Source: Planctomycetota bacterium (GTDB taxonomy: Bacteria; Planctomycetota; Planctomycetia; Pirellulales; Pirellulaceae). Taken from it: a stretch of 12,072 nucleotides of DNA. Of the stretch, positions 1 to 7,588 are shown one piece after another. The notes below the pieces were generated by a model that made no database searches, was not told the DNA's origin, and saw only the letters and a program-made list of their open reading frames with translations. The position numbers and the translations under genes are program-made. The stretch spans positions 1 to 12,072 of the forward strand of contig JAJRVM010000337.1 in NCBI GenBank assembly GCA_024277285.1, given 5' to 3'. Within the stretch, counting starts at the first letter, position 1. Each line of letters starts with the position of its first letter.

Positions 1-285
1 ACTCGGCTTGCCTGGCCCATTTTGCCCGACCCGAAACTTGACCTGTATCGCGCCTACGGCATGGAACGTGCCCGCTGGCAGGATCTGTGGGGTTTTTCGA
101 CCTGGTGGGTCTACATGAAACTGATGGCGCGAGGCCGACGCCCGCAACGCTCGAATGCCGATATGGCGCAACTCGGTGGCGATGTGCTGGTCGATCCCGA
201 GGGCATTGTGCGGCTTCATCACGTCGGCAAGGGGCCCGCCGATCGTCCGACGGTCGCGTCCATTCTTGAAGAGATCCCCAGCTGA
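1..285 (+). CDS. Peroxiredoxin-like (AhpC/TSA_2) protein, 3' part
   Basis: The reading frame is open from the first base and ends with TGA at 283-285, so the gene starts outside the window. The visible 94 residues contain DPKLDLYRAYGMERARW, then LGGDVLVDPEGIVRLHHVGKGPADRP and a short C-terminal helix. This matches the C-terminal half of the thioredoxin-fold 'AhpC/TSA antioxidant enzyme' group (SelL/PRXL2-like): a strand-loop-strand GGDxxxDPxGxV followed by a DRPxxxxIL helix. The peroxidatic cysteine region would lie upstream, so redox activity cannot be judged. The TTG at 22 and ATG at 61 are internal codons, not starts. Family assignment rests on remembered sequence pattern. Confidence 0.7.
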   Translation, partial: TRLAWPILPDPKLDLYRAYGMERARWQDLWGFSTWWVYMKLMARGRRPQRSNADMAQLGGDVLVDPEGIVRLHHVGKGPADRPTVASILEEIPS

Positions 286-414
286 AGCCCAGTGGCAGTT
301 GAAAGCAGTGGTTGTCGGCCTACTTCTTAGATGTGTTTGGCGGCCCACGAATTCCCGAAATAATGGAAATAGTCCGGGGTAGTTTCCAAGTCGAAGCGAG
401 TGACAATGACGATC

Positions 415-460
415 GGAAATAGGGAATGCGCAATAGGGAATGCGCAATGCGGAATGGGGC
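415..460 (+). repeat. Degenerate minisatellite arm (left)
   Basis: The run is built from overlapping units of the type AATAGGGAATGCG: AATAGGGAATGCGCAATAGG, then GGAATGCGCAATGCGGAATG. The same units occur in reverse complement at 911-950. Such GGAATGCG-type runs are common in spacers of several bacterial groups and give meaningless translations such as NRECG. Function unknown. Confidence 0.65.
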
Positions 461-588
461 AACGCTGGCGTGTTAAAAGATTGGGGTTGTGGGCAATATG
501 AGCATTTTTGAATTGGGTAGTTTCTGTACCCCTGCAGACGCCTTTTTCGTCTTGGTTCTTCGCCCCGATAGGGGCAGTCCTATATCAG

Positions 589-638
589 CCCAGGGCAGAG
601 TTCGCCGGAGGTTTTCCGGAGGCGGACGCCGCCCTGGG
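589..638. repeat. Hairpin-forming dispersed-repeat-like core
   Basis: CCCAGGGC at 589-596 pairs perfectly with GCCCTGGG at 631-638. Inside lies a small hairpin, CCGGA (605-609) with TCCGG (615-619), and a direct repeat CCGGAGG (605-611 and 616-622). Just upstream, GCCCC-gata-GGGGC forms a third hairpin at 562-575. The phrase CAGCCCAGGGCA recurs at 724-735. I recognise this CCCAGGG/CCCTGGG style from planctomycete interspersed repeats; that link is memory, not a search result. Confidence 0.5.
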
Positions 639-910
639 TAAGCGCCCGCGAACGTGTCCCAAGCTCTGAAAAGGCGGCACAAAAGCCGGCTAAAACGCAA
701 TCAGCGTCAACCCCAATGTTCTGACAGCCCAGGGCAACGCGCCACGAGATCTTTCGAGCTTCTGGCCTTGGAAAGGAAATTAGGTAGCGAAGATGGGAAA
801 ACGCAAGAGACGGCTGGGCGATGACTTGGCGCACCGACTGAGTTTCCATGTCGCACGCCGATTCCAGCGCGACTTACTTCCTGAACACACATGACAGTAC
901 ACTTTGACTT

Positions 911-950
911 CCGCATTCCGCATTCCCTATTCCGCATTCCCTATTGGCCA
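911..950 (-). repeat. Degenerate minisatellite arm (right, inverted)
   Basis: CGCATTCCGCATTCCC and TATTCCGCATTCCCTATTGG are the reverse complement of the unit seen at 415-460. The two arms therefore face each other across roughly 450 bases. Confidence 0.65.
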
Positions 951-1095
951 CCTCACACCCGCTTCCCGCCCGAGACGCGAATGATTCACTGCCCAGCTCG
1001 CGGTGTTTTGGGTAATATGCGCGTAAGCTACTACAGTTTCCATCGTTACACGGATATCGGAAACACGCGTGAATAATCCGGGTTAAACTAATCGC

Positions 1096-2724
1096 ATGAA
1101 TCATGCGCGCCGTTGGGGGCTGGTTGCCGGGTGCAGCTTGTCGATTGTCTGCTTGGGACTGCTGTTGATATCAGCAGACCAGCGTATCCTCCTGCTAGCC
1201 CGAAACACAATGTGGCTCAGCGCCGGTGCGTGTCTGATCAGTCTGCCGGCCGGCACCTTGCTGGCGTTCCTGTTGGCGCGCACCGATCTGCCGCTGCGTC
1301 GAGTTGCCTGGCTCATCGTGATCGTGCTCTTGTTCCTGCCGTTGTACCTTCATGCTGCGGCCTGGGCTGCCGGGTTCGGTAAACTTGGTTGGTATTCGCT
1401 TGCCCGTCAGTCGCTTGACACGCCGTTGCTGCGTGGTTGGAATGCGGCGATTTGGATTCATGGCCTGTGGTCGATCCCCTGGGTTACTTTGATTGTTGCC
1501 GTGGTGCTCAAGATGAGCGAACCGGAGTTGGAGGAAGCGGCACTGCTTGATGCCTCGCCGTGGCGCGTGTTTACAACGGTGACGGTACGGCGCGCACTGT
1601 CGGGCGTCGTGGCGGCGGGACTGTGGGTCGCGTTGACCACGGCGGGCGAGATGACCGTGACCGACTTGTATCAGATTCGCACGTTGGCGGAGGAGCTCTA
1701 TAGCGGCTTCGCGCTGTCAATCGGTTCTGCGCCCGCCTTTGGCGTCGGCACCGCATTAGCCCTGACCGGACTGCTGGTGGGTATGGCGCTGGTCGCGTTG
1801 GACATTTTGGTGGTTACCGCCGAGCATGTTCCGACCAGGCCATCATTTCGTTTCCGTTTGGGGCGTTGGCGCGTACCCGCATTGGTATTCGTCGCCGCAA
1901 TACTGATCCTCTTGGCGGGCGTTCCGTTATGGAATCTGATCGATCAGGCGGGCACCACGGTCAATCTGGTCGACGGCCAACCGGTACCTAGTTGGTCGGC
2001 AACGCAGTTCTGTGAAGTGCTTGTGCCCCTGCCCGGTTCGTATCGCAACTCGGCGGTGTGGCTTTTTGCGGACGTGTTTGGTTGGACCCTGCTGATCAGT
2101 AGTTGCGCCGCCAGCCTGGCATGTGTGGTCGGTGTGCTCCTGGGCTGGTGGGCACGCCGCGGACATTGGCACGTGTTGCCGGCGGCAGTGGCGGCGTCGC
2201 TGGGCTTGGCGACGATGGGGCCGTTGATTGGCATGGCGTTGATCGGGCTGTTTGCACTTGGCGGCTATGCGTGGCTGGACTGGTTCGCCGAGCGTACGAT
2301 TGCGGCGCCGGTGCTGGCTGCGGCGGCACGCGCCGTGCCGTTACCGATCATGATCGCCTATGTCGCGTTTCACACGGTCAATCGTCAAACGCTGGATGCG
2401 GCGACCTTGGAAGGTGCCGGAGGTTGGACATGCTTGTGGCACTTCGGGATCCGCCAGCGGCCCGTAGCCATGCTGACTGCCTGGTTGGTGGCGTTTGCGG
2501 TCGCTTGTGGCGAGTTGTCGGCGACCATCTTGGTCGTGCCACCGGGAATCACCACGATTCCTCTGAGAGTCTTTCGGCTATTACACACGGGCGTGCGGAA
2601 CCAGGTCGCGGCCATCTGCTTGACCGGCGTATTCGGCTTCCTGGTGATCGCGCTTGCCATCATGTTGCTGGCCGAACTCGCCTGGCCCTCTGGCAAGCCA
2701 ACCGATCGATCGACACCGGATTAG
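1096..2724 (+). CDS. Fused two-domain ABC transporter permease, iron(III) type
   Basis: The 542-residue protein is an inner-membrane permease with about 12 hydrophobic segments in two homologous halves (roughly 10-240 and 260-528). Each half has an EAA loop, the cytoplasmic contact for the ATPase: EEAALLDASPWRVF at 146-159, and DAATLEGAGGWTCLW at 434-448. The first loop has Ala at the usual Gly position; the second keeps Gly440. The C-terminal stretch GELSATILVVPPGITTIPLRVF resembles ferric-iron permeases (FbpB/AfuB); thiamine and sulfate permeases are related, so the substrate is inferred. Length fits the fused FbpB class. No Shine-Dalgarno precedes the ATG at 1096, so the start is uncertain, though the first membrane segment begins at residue 9. 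No ATPase or binding-protein gene lies nearby, so partners must be encoded elsewhere. Confidence 0.88.
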   Translation: MNHARRWGLVAGCSLSIVCLGLLLISADQRILLLARNTMWLSAGACLISLPAGTLLAFLLARTDLPLRRVAWLIVIVLLFLPLYLHAAAWAAGFGKLGWYSLARQSLDTPLLRGWNAAIWIHGLWSIPWVTLIVAVVLKMSEPELEEAALLDASPWRVFTTVTVRRALSGVVAAGLWVALTTAGEMTVTDLYQIRTLAEELYSGFALSIGSAPAFGVGTALALTGLLVGMALVALDILVVTAEHVPTRPSFRFRLGRWRVPALVFVAAILILLAGVPLWNLIDQAGTTVNLVDGQPVPSWSATQFCEVLVPLPGSYRNSAVWLFADVFGWTLLISSCAASLACVVGVLLGWWARRGHWHVLPAAVAASLGLATMGPLIGMALIGLFALGGYAWLDWFAERTIAAPVLAAAARAVPLPIMIAYVAFHTVNRQTLDAATLEGAGGWTCLWHFGIRQRPVAMLTAWLVAFAVACGELSATILVVPPGITTIPLRVFRLLHTGVRNQVAAICLTGVFGFLVIALAIMLLAELAWPSGKPTDRSTPD

Positions 2725-2822
2725 GCTTCGTCTCAAAACTCATATTTACCACCTTGCGTTTCGCGTAATCTGCTGAAAATGATATGGCTTTGCCACGCGA
2801 AAGGGCGTTTTGAGACAAAGCC
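2724..2822. mobile_element. 99-bp MITE-like inverted-repeat element
   Basis: GGCTTCGTCTCAAAAC (2724-2739) and GTTTTGAGACAAAGCC (2807-2822) are 16-bp terminal inverted repeats with one mismatch (C2729 against A2817). A second inverted pair is nested inside: TTTCGCGT at 2759-2766 and ACGCGAAA at 2795-2802. The left end overlaps the last base of the permease TAG stop. No transposase is encoded and I see no target-site duplication (GGATTA on the left, GAGTGC on the right). It could be a transposon-end relic, a miniature transposable element, or a long hairpin acting as a terminator. Confidence 0.55.
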
Positions 2823-3055
2823 GAGTGCATCGGCCAACGGGCCGGAATGAAGCGTAAGGTCTCTGGTTGGCCAATTGCAGCATTTGACTGAGCCAGGGCC
2901 CGCTACCTGCTTTGCCCCGTAGGTGAACGAGTTGATTCGGCTGAGAGGCGAATGCGTCGTTTCCAGCTCGATAAATGTAAATTTCTTCACTCGCTGCGCA
3001 AGGCGATTGGGGGCGATCAACAAACAACCAGAGCGCAATGCATGTTCAACTTCAA

Positions 3056-3084
3056 TTGACTAAACTGTTAAGAGTAGGATGAAT
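3056..3084 (+). promoter_or_regulatory. Candidate promoter of the DUF1570 gene
   Basis: TTGACT at 3056-3061 is followed after 17 bases by ATGAAT at 3079-3084, a weak -10 match. Transcription would then begin near 3091. That places the ATG at 3089 at or before the transcript start and favours the downstream start at 3119. Confidence 0.3.
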
Positions 3085-3118
3085 AGAGATGTGTCGGGAA
3101 AAGGAATGTGGAGGTGCC

Positions 3119-4282
3119 ATGAGTGCTGAAAGTCGAACCAGGTGGGGCGTGCGAACCGTTTGCCTCTTGAGCAGTCTGTGGAGTGCCGCGTCGGTACTTG
3201 GCGTGGAACACGTCTCTTTCCAGCGTGACGGTCGCGAGCAACATGTTGTGGGCAATGTGTTGGTCGAGGATCAGGAGGGAGGGCTGCTGTTGATCGCCCC
3301 CGACAGTTCGCTCTGGATCATTCCGCGTGGCGAGATCGTGCGCCGAGAAACGGATCAAACTCCGTTTCAACTGCTTACCGATGCCGCGATGGCCCGGCAG
3401 CTACTCAAGGAACTACCTGCCGGGTTTCGCATTCACCAGACGGCCAATTACATGATTTGTTACAACACGTCGGAAGCGTACGCGCAATGGTGCGGCGCGT
3501 TGTACGAGCGGCTGCACCGCGGGTTTTACAGTTATTGGAAGAATCGGGGCTTGGCGCTGCGTGAGCCGGAGCGGCGCCTGGTGGCGCTGGTGTTCGACGG
3601 TCGTGATTCTTTCGAGAGGTACTCCAAGCCAGAACTGGGCGATGCAGCGTCGGTGATGATTGGGTACTACAACATGCGTTCAAATCGCGTGACGATGTTT
3701 GACTTGACCGGTGCCGATGGCGTGCGCGCCAGAGATCGCGGCCGGAGTTCGGCGGCACACATCAACCAGATTCTTTCGCAACCGGCCGCCGAACGTACGG
3801 TGGCGACGATTGTGCACGAGGCGACGCACCAGTTGGCCTATAACAGTGGACTGCAGACACGTTATGCCGCCGACCCGAAATGGGTGAGTGAGGGGATTGC
3901 CGTCTATTTCGAGACCCCCGATCTGCGTAGCTCCAAAGGTTGGCGAGGGATCGGCGGCGTCCATCCGTCGCATTTGGCTCGCTATCGACGCTCGCTACGT
4001 TCACGCACGGACGATCCCTTGATGACGTTGCTTACCGACGATGCACGTTTTCGGAACTCGAAAACGTCGGCCCAAGCGTATGCTGACGCGTGGGCGCTGA
4101 ACTACTATCTGCTGCGCGCGCGGAAGAAGGATTACGTTCGCTACTTGCGCCAGTTGGCTCAGGGGCAGCCGCTTGCTGAATTGACTGCGCAACAACGGGT
4201 CGCGCAGTTTCGCGAAGTGTTTGAGGATGATCTGAAGAGCATGAGCCAGCAGTGGCAACGCTATATGTTGCGCGTCAAATGA
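3119..4282 (+). CDS. Exported DUF1570 putative zinc metallopeptidase
   Basis: The 387-residue protein starts with a signal-peptide-like segment (basic MSAESRTRWGVR, then hydrophobic VCLLSSLWSAASVLG, cleavage likely just after). The C-terminal half has HEATH at residues 233-237, inside TIVHEATHQLAYNSG, then WVSEGIAVYFE at 255-265. HExxH plus a downstream Glu in W-x-x-EG-x-A-x-Y is the gluzincin arrangement and is typical of DUF1570 (PF07607), a family abundant in planctomycetes. Peptidase activity is inferred; no substrate is known to me. I chose the ATG at 3119 because GGAGG (3110-3114) precedes it by 4 bases and it directly opens the signal peptide. An in-frame ATG at 3089 with AGGA 9 bases upstream would add ten residues (MCREKECGGA) before the signal and is the alternative. 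The gene appears to stand alone. Confidence 0.85.
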   Translation: MSAESRTRWGVRTVCLLSSLWSAASVLGVEHVSFQRDGREQHVVGNVLVEDQEGGLLLIAPDSSLWIIPRGEIVRRETDQTPFQLLTDAAMARQLLKELPAGFRIHQTANYMICYNTSEAYAQWCGALYERLHRGFYSYWKNRGLALREPERRLVALVFDGRDSFERYSKPELGDAASVMIGYYNMRSNRVTMFDLTGADGVRARDRGRSSAAHINQILSQPAAERTVATIVHEATHQLAYNSGLQTRYAADPKWVSEGIAVYFETPDLRSSKGWRGIGGVHPSHLARYRRSLRSRTDDPLMTLLTDDARFRNSKTSAQAYADAWALNYYLLRARKKDYVRYLRQLAQGQPLAELTAQQRVAQFREVFEDDLKSMSQQWQRYMLRVK

Positions 4283-4506
4283 GCTGCGCCAAATGCGGAG
4301 ACAATAATGCAGCTTGACGCGCCGAGCACCCGGATCGGTGTGATGTGTTCCCCAGACCGCTGAAATTCGGTGGCACAGGATACCAAAATCGAGGCAGCTG
4401 AGTTAAAATAATCTGCACTGTCATCCCGCTGGCCAGGCACTCTTGCCCCAGGCCGGTGTCTGACAAGCCTTGTTTTCCCACCTTTGAGCCCCCATAGGAG
4501 TTGCCC

Positions 4507-5805
4507 ATGTCGCCTCAGAATACCGGTTCACCAAGTTCGCGTCGTACGTTTCTCAAGCAATCTTCTGCTGCTTTGGTTGGCGGTACGTTGGCGGCAACCA
4601 TGGGTAGCGCGCGTGCAGCGCACGCCAGTGGCAGCGACATTTTGAAGGTCGGGTTGATCGGTTGTGGTGGGCGCGGCATGGGTGCTGCCGCGAATGCGAT
4701 GAAGGCGGAAGAGAACGTCCGCTTGACGGCCATGGCGGACCTTTTCCCGGACCGTCTGAATTCGGCTCGACAGATCCTGGAAAAGCAGATCGGCGACAAG
4801 TTTCAAGTGACGGACGAATAGTGCTTCACTGGTTTCGACGGTTACCAGAAGGTGATGGAATCCGACGTGGATGTCGTGATCTTGACCACGTCGCCGCATT
4901 ACCGCCCGCAGCATTTGCGCGCAGCGATCGATGCCGGCAAACACGTTTTCTGCGAGAAGCCGGTGGCGGTCGATCCCAATGGCGTGCGCAGCGTCCTGGC
5001 TACCTCGAAGTTGGCGGAAAAGAAAGGACTGAATATTGTCTCCGGGCTCTGTTGGCGCTATGACCTGGGTGTGCGCGAGACGATTGGGCGAATCAAGGAT
5101 GGCGCCATCGGCGACATCGTCGCCATTCACGAAAACTATCTCACCAGTACGCTCTGGCATCGCGATCCGAAGCCGGGTGATCCCGCATGGAGCGAAATGG
5201 AGAATCAGAACCGAAACTGGCTCTATTACACTTGGTTGTCAGGTGATCACATTGTCGAACAGTTCATTCACAGCCTCGACAAAGCAATGTGGCTAATGGA
5301 CGATCAACCGCCCGTTAGTGCCGTGGGGTTGGGTGGTCGGCAAGTGCGGACCGAGCCAAAATGGGGCAATATCTTCGATCACCATGCGGTTTGCTACGAG
5401 TGGGAAAACGGCGTCAAGGTGTTTGCTTACACGCGGCAGATGGCGGGATGTCATAACAACGTCGACGATTATGTGCTCGGCACCAAGGGCAAGGCGCAGG
5501 TGCTCAAGAGCAAGGTCAACGACGAGGTTGTGTTCCGTGGCAAGAAACCGAGTATGTACGATCAGGAACACAAAGAGTTGTTTGCGGCGATTCGCGCTGG
5601 CACGCCGATCAACAACGGCCACTACATGTCGTACAGTACGATGCTGGCGATTCTGGGGCGTGAAGCCTGCTATACGGGTCAAAAACTGACCTGGAGTAAC
5701 GCCATCAATGCCAACGTGCAGCTCGGTCCCACTAAGTACGAATTCGGCGACGTGCCGGTGCCGCCCGTTGCCACGCCGGGTGTGACCAAGTTTCCACCCG
5801 CTTGA
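4507..5805 (+). pseudogene. Tat-exported Gfo/Idh/MocA oxidoreductase, interrupted by in-frame TAG
   Basis: One continuous frame of 432 codons encodes a full-length NAD(P)-dependent sugar-type dehydrogenase except for TAG at codon 105 (4819-4821). The N-terminus has a twin-arginine signal, SSRRTFLKQSS (RR at 12-13) followed by AALVGGTLAATMGSARAAHA. The Rossmann core starts KVGLIGCGGRG (GCGGRG at 52-57). Beyond the stop the fold resumes: CFTGFDGY, DVDVVILTTSPHYRP, FCEKPVAVD (EKP at 150-152) and GDHIVEQFIHSLD with the candidate catalytic H255 and D258. AGGAG at 4496-4500 lies 6 bases before the ATG at 4507. Translation to the TAG gives 104 residues; restart at ATG 4852 would lose the nucleotide-binding half. 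It is a recent nonsense mutation, a sequencing error or, less likely, a read-through site. Substrate unknown; secreted paralogues are numerous in planctomycetes. Confidence 0.85.
4819..4821 (+). other. In-frame amber codon inside the oxidoreductase
   Basis: The sequence around it reads GTG ACG GAC GAA TAG TGC TTC ACT GGT. The frame is unbroken on both sides, and the residues before and after are normal for the family, so this is a single substitution. One change from AAG, CAG or GAG would produce it. Confidence 0.9.
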
Positions 5806-5820
5806 TTCGGGAAATGCGCT

Positions 5821-5955
5821 TAGCTTGGGAATCTTTCCCAAGCAGTGTGGCACGGCACTCCGTGCCGTGAGCGTTCGTTTTGCGGGTTTTGTCGGCAATT
5901 CAATTGGGCTGTTTTCAGGCGGTGCGGACGCCGCGGAGCGGCGTTCCACACTGCG
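5821..5955. repeat. Palindromic element, long form, tandem copy 1
   Basis: The element opens with a hairpin, GCTTGGGAA (5823-5831) pairing with TTCCCAAGC (5835-5843). The outer stem is GCAGTGTGG (5842-5850) with CCACACTGC (5946-5954). Within it are two 7-bp hairpins: ACGGCAC-TCC-GTGCCGT (5852-5868) and ACGCCGC-GGA-GCGGCGT (5928-5944), separated by 59 bases. It lies 15 bases after the oxidoreductase stop, so it may also end transcription, although there is no T-tract. Confidence 0.9.
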
Positions 5956-6090
5956 TAGCTTGGGAATCTTTCCCAAGCAGTGTGGCACGGCACTCCGTGC
6001 CGTGAGCGTTCGTTTTGCGGGGTTTTTCGGCAATTCAATTGGGCTGTTTTCAGGCGGTGCGGACGCCGCGGAGCGGCGTTCCACACTGCG
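5956..6090. repeat. Palindromic element, long form, tandem copy 2
   Basis: This is a direct duplication of the preceding 135 bases with two differences (G6022 for T5887, T6026 for G5891). All stems are identical. Because 135 is a multiple of three, each frame that is open in one copy stays open in the other, which creates repeated but spurious ORFs on both strands. Confidence 0.92.
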
Positions 6091-6472
6091 TCGGTTTGAT
6101 TTGCGATTCCTGAATTCGTACCTGTTCAGCTGAATGAACGGTTTTTGCTCCGAAGGAGCAAAACATACCAGCCAACTCCGAGGCCAAAACTAAGCCCTGA
6201 AAGGGTGCAACAACGCCGGACGTGAGGTTTTCTGCAATCGACCAAACAGACAGAGAATTTGCAACGCACTTCCCAATGCCCACTGGGCGATACCGAATAA
6301 ACCGTTACAACGTAACGTGTTGAATCTCACGACAGAGTCATGCGGTGCGAACCGTGCGCGCAATACACGCATCTCTCGTCAACGGCCAACGGACGCTCTG
6401 TTGGCGAGCATTTTCTTTCAGTGGACTGCGGTCTTTTCCGCACTGATCCGTGTCTTTTTCAGGGAGACCACT
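6091..6472. other. Spacer upstream of hflK with GAA-loop hairpins
   Basis: No gene is supported here. TTTTGCTCC (6143-6151) and GGAGCAAAA (6155-6163) form a 9-bp stem with loop GAA. CCCT-GAA-AGGG at 6195-6205 is a second, shorter hairpin with the same loop. CGTTAC-AAC-GTAACG (6303-6317) is a third. The stretch 6140-6230 resembles planctomycete interspersed repeats of the 'GCTCCGAAGGAGC' type, from memory. The hflK frame is open upstream to about 6317, but that extension has no hydrophobic or conserved character and the hflK Shine-Dalgarno is at 6461. No clear promoter was found. Confidence 0.6.
6461..6466 (+). promoter_or_regulatory. Shine-Dalgarno of hflK
   Basis: AGGGAG stands 6 bases before the ATG at 6473 and fixes the start, even though the frame stays open another 156 bases upstream. 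Confidence 0.75.
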
Positions 6473-7588
6473 ATGGCTACCGGCCACCGTCCGCGCGGTC
6501 GCGATCAAGCTGACGAGCTTGGCAGATTATTGCGTGGCAACGTGTCGTTAATTTTGTTGGGCGTCGTTGCCCTTATTTTCTTGCTCGAATTGATGACGTC
6601 GTTCTATCGTGTCGATGCGAGCGACCAGGGGGTCGTATTGCGATTTGGCCAGCATGTGCGCACGACGAACCCGGGGCTGCACATGAAATTGCCATGGCCG
6701 ATCGAGTCGGTTTACGACGTGACAGTGCGGCGTGTGCAGGTGCTAGAGTTCGGGTTCCAGACGAAGCGGCCAGGCCGCGTCACTGCCTATTCTCGGGACA
6801 CGGAAGAGCAGTTGGACGTTGCGGAGATGCTGACGGGAGACCTGAATCTGGCGAATGTCGAATGGATCGTGCAGTATCGGGTGGATGACCCTGCGGCGTA
6901 TCTGTTCAATGTGGGGACGGCCGAGAATATTTCATCGGCGTCGCTGCCGATGGGAGTCGATTACGATCCCAACCCGTCGGTCCCCGACACGATTCGCGAC
7001 GTCTCGGAATCGGTGCTTCGGCAATTGGTTGGCGACACGAGTGTCGATTCCGTGTTGACACTTGGACGCAAGGATATTGCATTGGACGCAAAATCGATGA
7101 TCCAGAAGATGTTGGACCAATTCGAAGCCGGTGTCGAGATTGTGACGGTTAAGTTGCAGAGTACTTCACCACCGGCGCTGGTTCGCGATGCTTTTCAAGA
7201 TGTGAACCGCGCGCGGCAGAACAAGGAACGCGTGGTCAACGAAGCGGAAGGTGAACGGAACAGCAAGATACCAGCTGCGCGTGGCAAAAAGGACCAGACG
7301 ATTTCCGAGGCGGAGGGGTATGCGGCGCGCATTGTCCTCGAGACGAAAGGACGAGTGTCTGCCTTCGACTCGCAATTGGCAGAATATGACAAAGCACCTG
7401 ACATCACACGCACTCGACTTTATCTGGAAGCGATGGAGCAAGTATTGCTGAACGTCGACGAGAAGATCATTCTTGACGATTCTCTGCGGGGGCTGCTGCC
7501 GCTATTGAATCTGGACTCCGGTACCACATCATCAACTCGTGGCCGTGCCACGCCTGCTCGGATAACGCCTCAAGGAGGTGCACGATGA
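6473..7588 (+). CDS. hflK: HflK, SPFH/Band 7 membrane protein of the FtsH-modulating complex
   Basis: The 371-residue protein has a short polar N-terminus, one membrane segment at about 23-44, then an SPFH/Band 7 domain starting YRVDASDQGVVLRFGQ. Family hallmarks are NPGLHMKLPWPIESV, the VEWIVQYRV strand, and the helical tail DAFQDVNRARQNKERVVNEAEGERN...IPAARG. The end, MEQVLLNVDEKIILDD...LLPLLNL, is diagnostic of HflK against HflC. In E. coli, HflK and HflC form a large cage in the inner membrane around FtsH and restrain its proteolysis; FtsH is not in this window. The N-terminal tail is much shorter than the Gly-rich one of E. coli HflK (419 residues). Its stop overlaps the hflC start by four bases. 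Confidence 0.93.
   Translation: MATGHRPRGRDQADELGRLLRGNVSLILLGVVALIFLLELMTSFYRVDASDQGVVLRFGQHVRTTNPGLHMKLPWPIESVYDVTVRRVQVLEFGFQTKRPGRVTAYSRDTEEQLDVAEMLTGDLNLANVEWIVQYRVDDPAAYLFNVGTAENISSASLPMGVDYDPNPSVPDTIRDVSESVLRQLVGDTSVDSVLTLGRKDIALDAKSMIQKMLDQFEAGVEIVTVKLQSTSPPALVRDAFQDVNRARQNKERVVNEAEGERNSKIPAARGKKDQTISEAEGYAARIVLETKGRVSAFDSQLAEYDKAPDITRTRLYLEAMEQVLLNVDEKIILDDSLRGLLPLLNLDSGTTSSTRGRATPARITPQGGAR
7572..7580 (+). promoter_or_regulatory. Strong Shine-Dalgarno of hflC inside hflK
   Basis: AAGGAGGTG, a near-perfect anti-16S match, lies 4 bases before the ATG at 7585 and inside the last hflK codons. With the ATGA overlap it indicates translational coupling and equal output of the two subunits. 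Confidence 0.85.

Larger units (their letters stand above)
286..1095. other. Long non-coding, repeat-rich spacer
   Basis: These 810 bases hold no convincing gene. The short open frames on either strand have low-complexity or proline/arginine-rich translations and no good ribosome-binding site. What is present: a left minisatellite arm near 415-460, a core with small hairpins at 562-575 and 589-638, a second copy of the phrase CAGCCCAGGGCA near 724-735, and a right minisatellite arm near 911-950 in opposite orientation. The last 140 bases before the permease gene (about 955-1095) show no clear promoter. A TTGGGT at 1008-1013 with TACAGT 18 bases on is the best match and is weak. Confidence 0.7.

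Noticed and set aside
2103..2768. 221-codon plus-strand frame overlapping the permease
   Set aside because: Shifted frame of the permease gene; the real frame has membrane segments and an EAA loop in this stretch.
4528..5160. 210-codon minus-strand frame
   Set aside because: Lies antisense to the oxidoreductase reading frame, whose plus-strand motifs are unmistakable.
5293..6084. 263-codon minus-strand frame
   Set aside because: Antisense to the oxidoreductase and running through the repeat units; no protein-family motif.
5825..6133. Open frame made of two 45-residue repeats (plus strand), with matching repeated frames on the minus strand
   Set aside because: The 135-bp unit is a multiple of three, so any open frame is doubled automatically. 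The sequence is explained by palindromic stems, frames are open on both strands, and there is no ribosome-binding site.
6317..6472. 52-codon N-terminal extension of hflK
   Set aside because: The frame is open, but the Shine-Dalgarno at 6461-6466 and the normal HflK N-terminus support the ATG at 6473.
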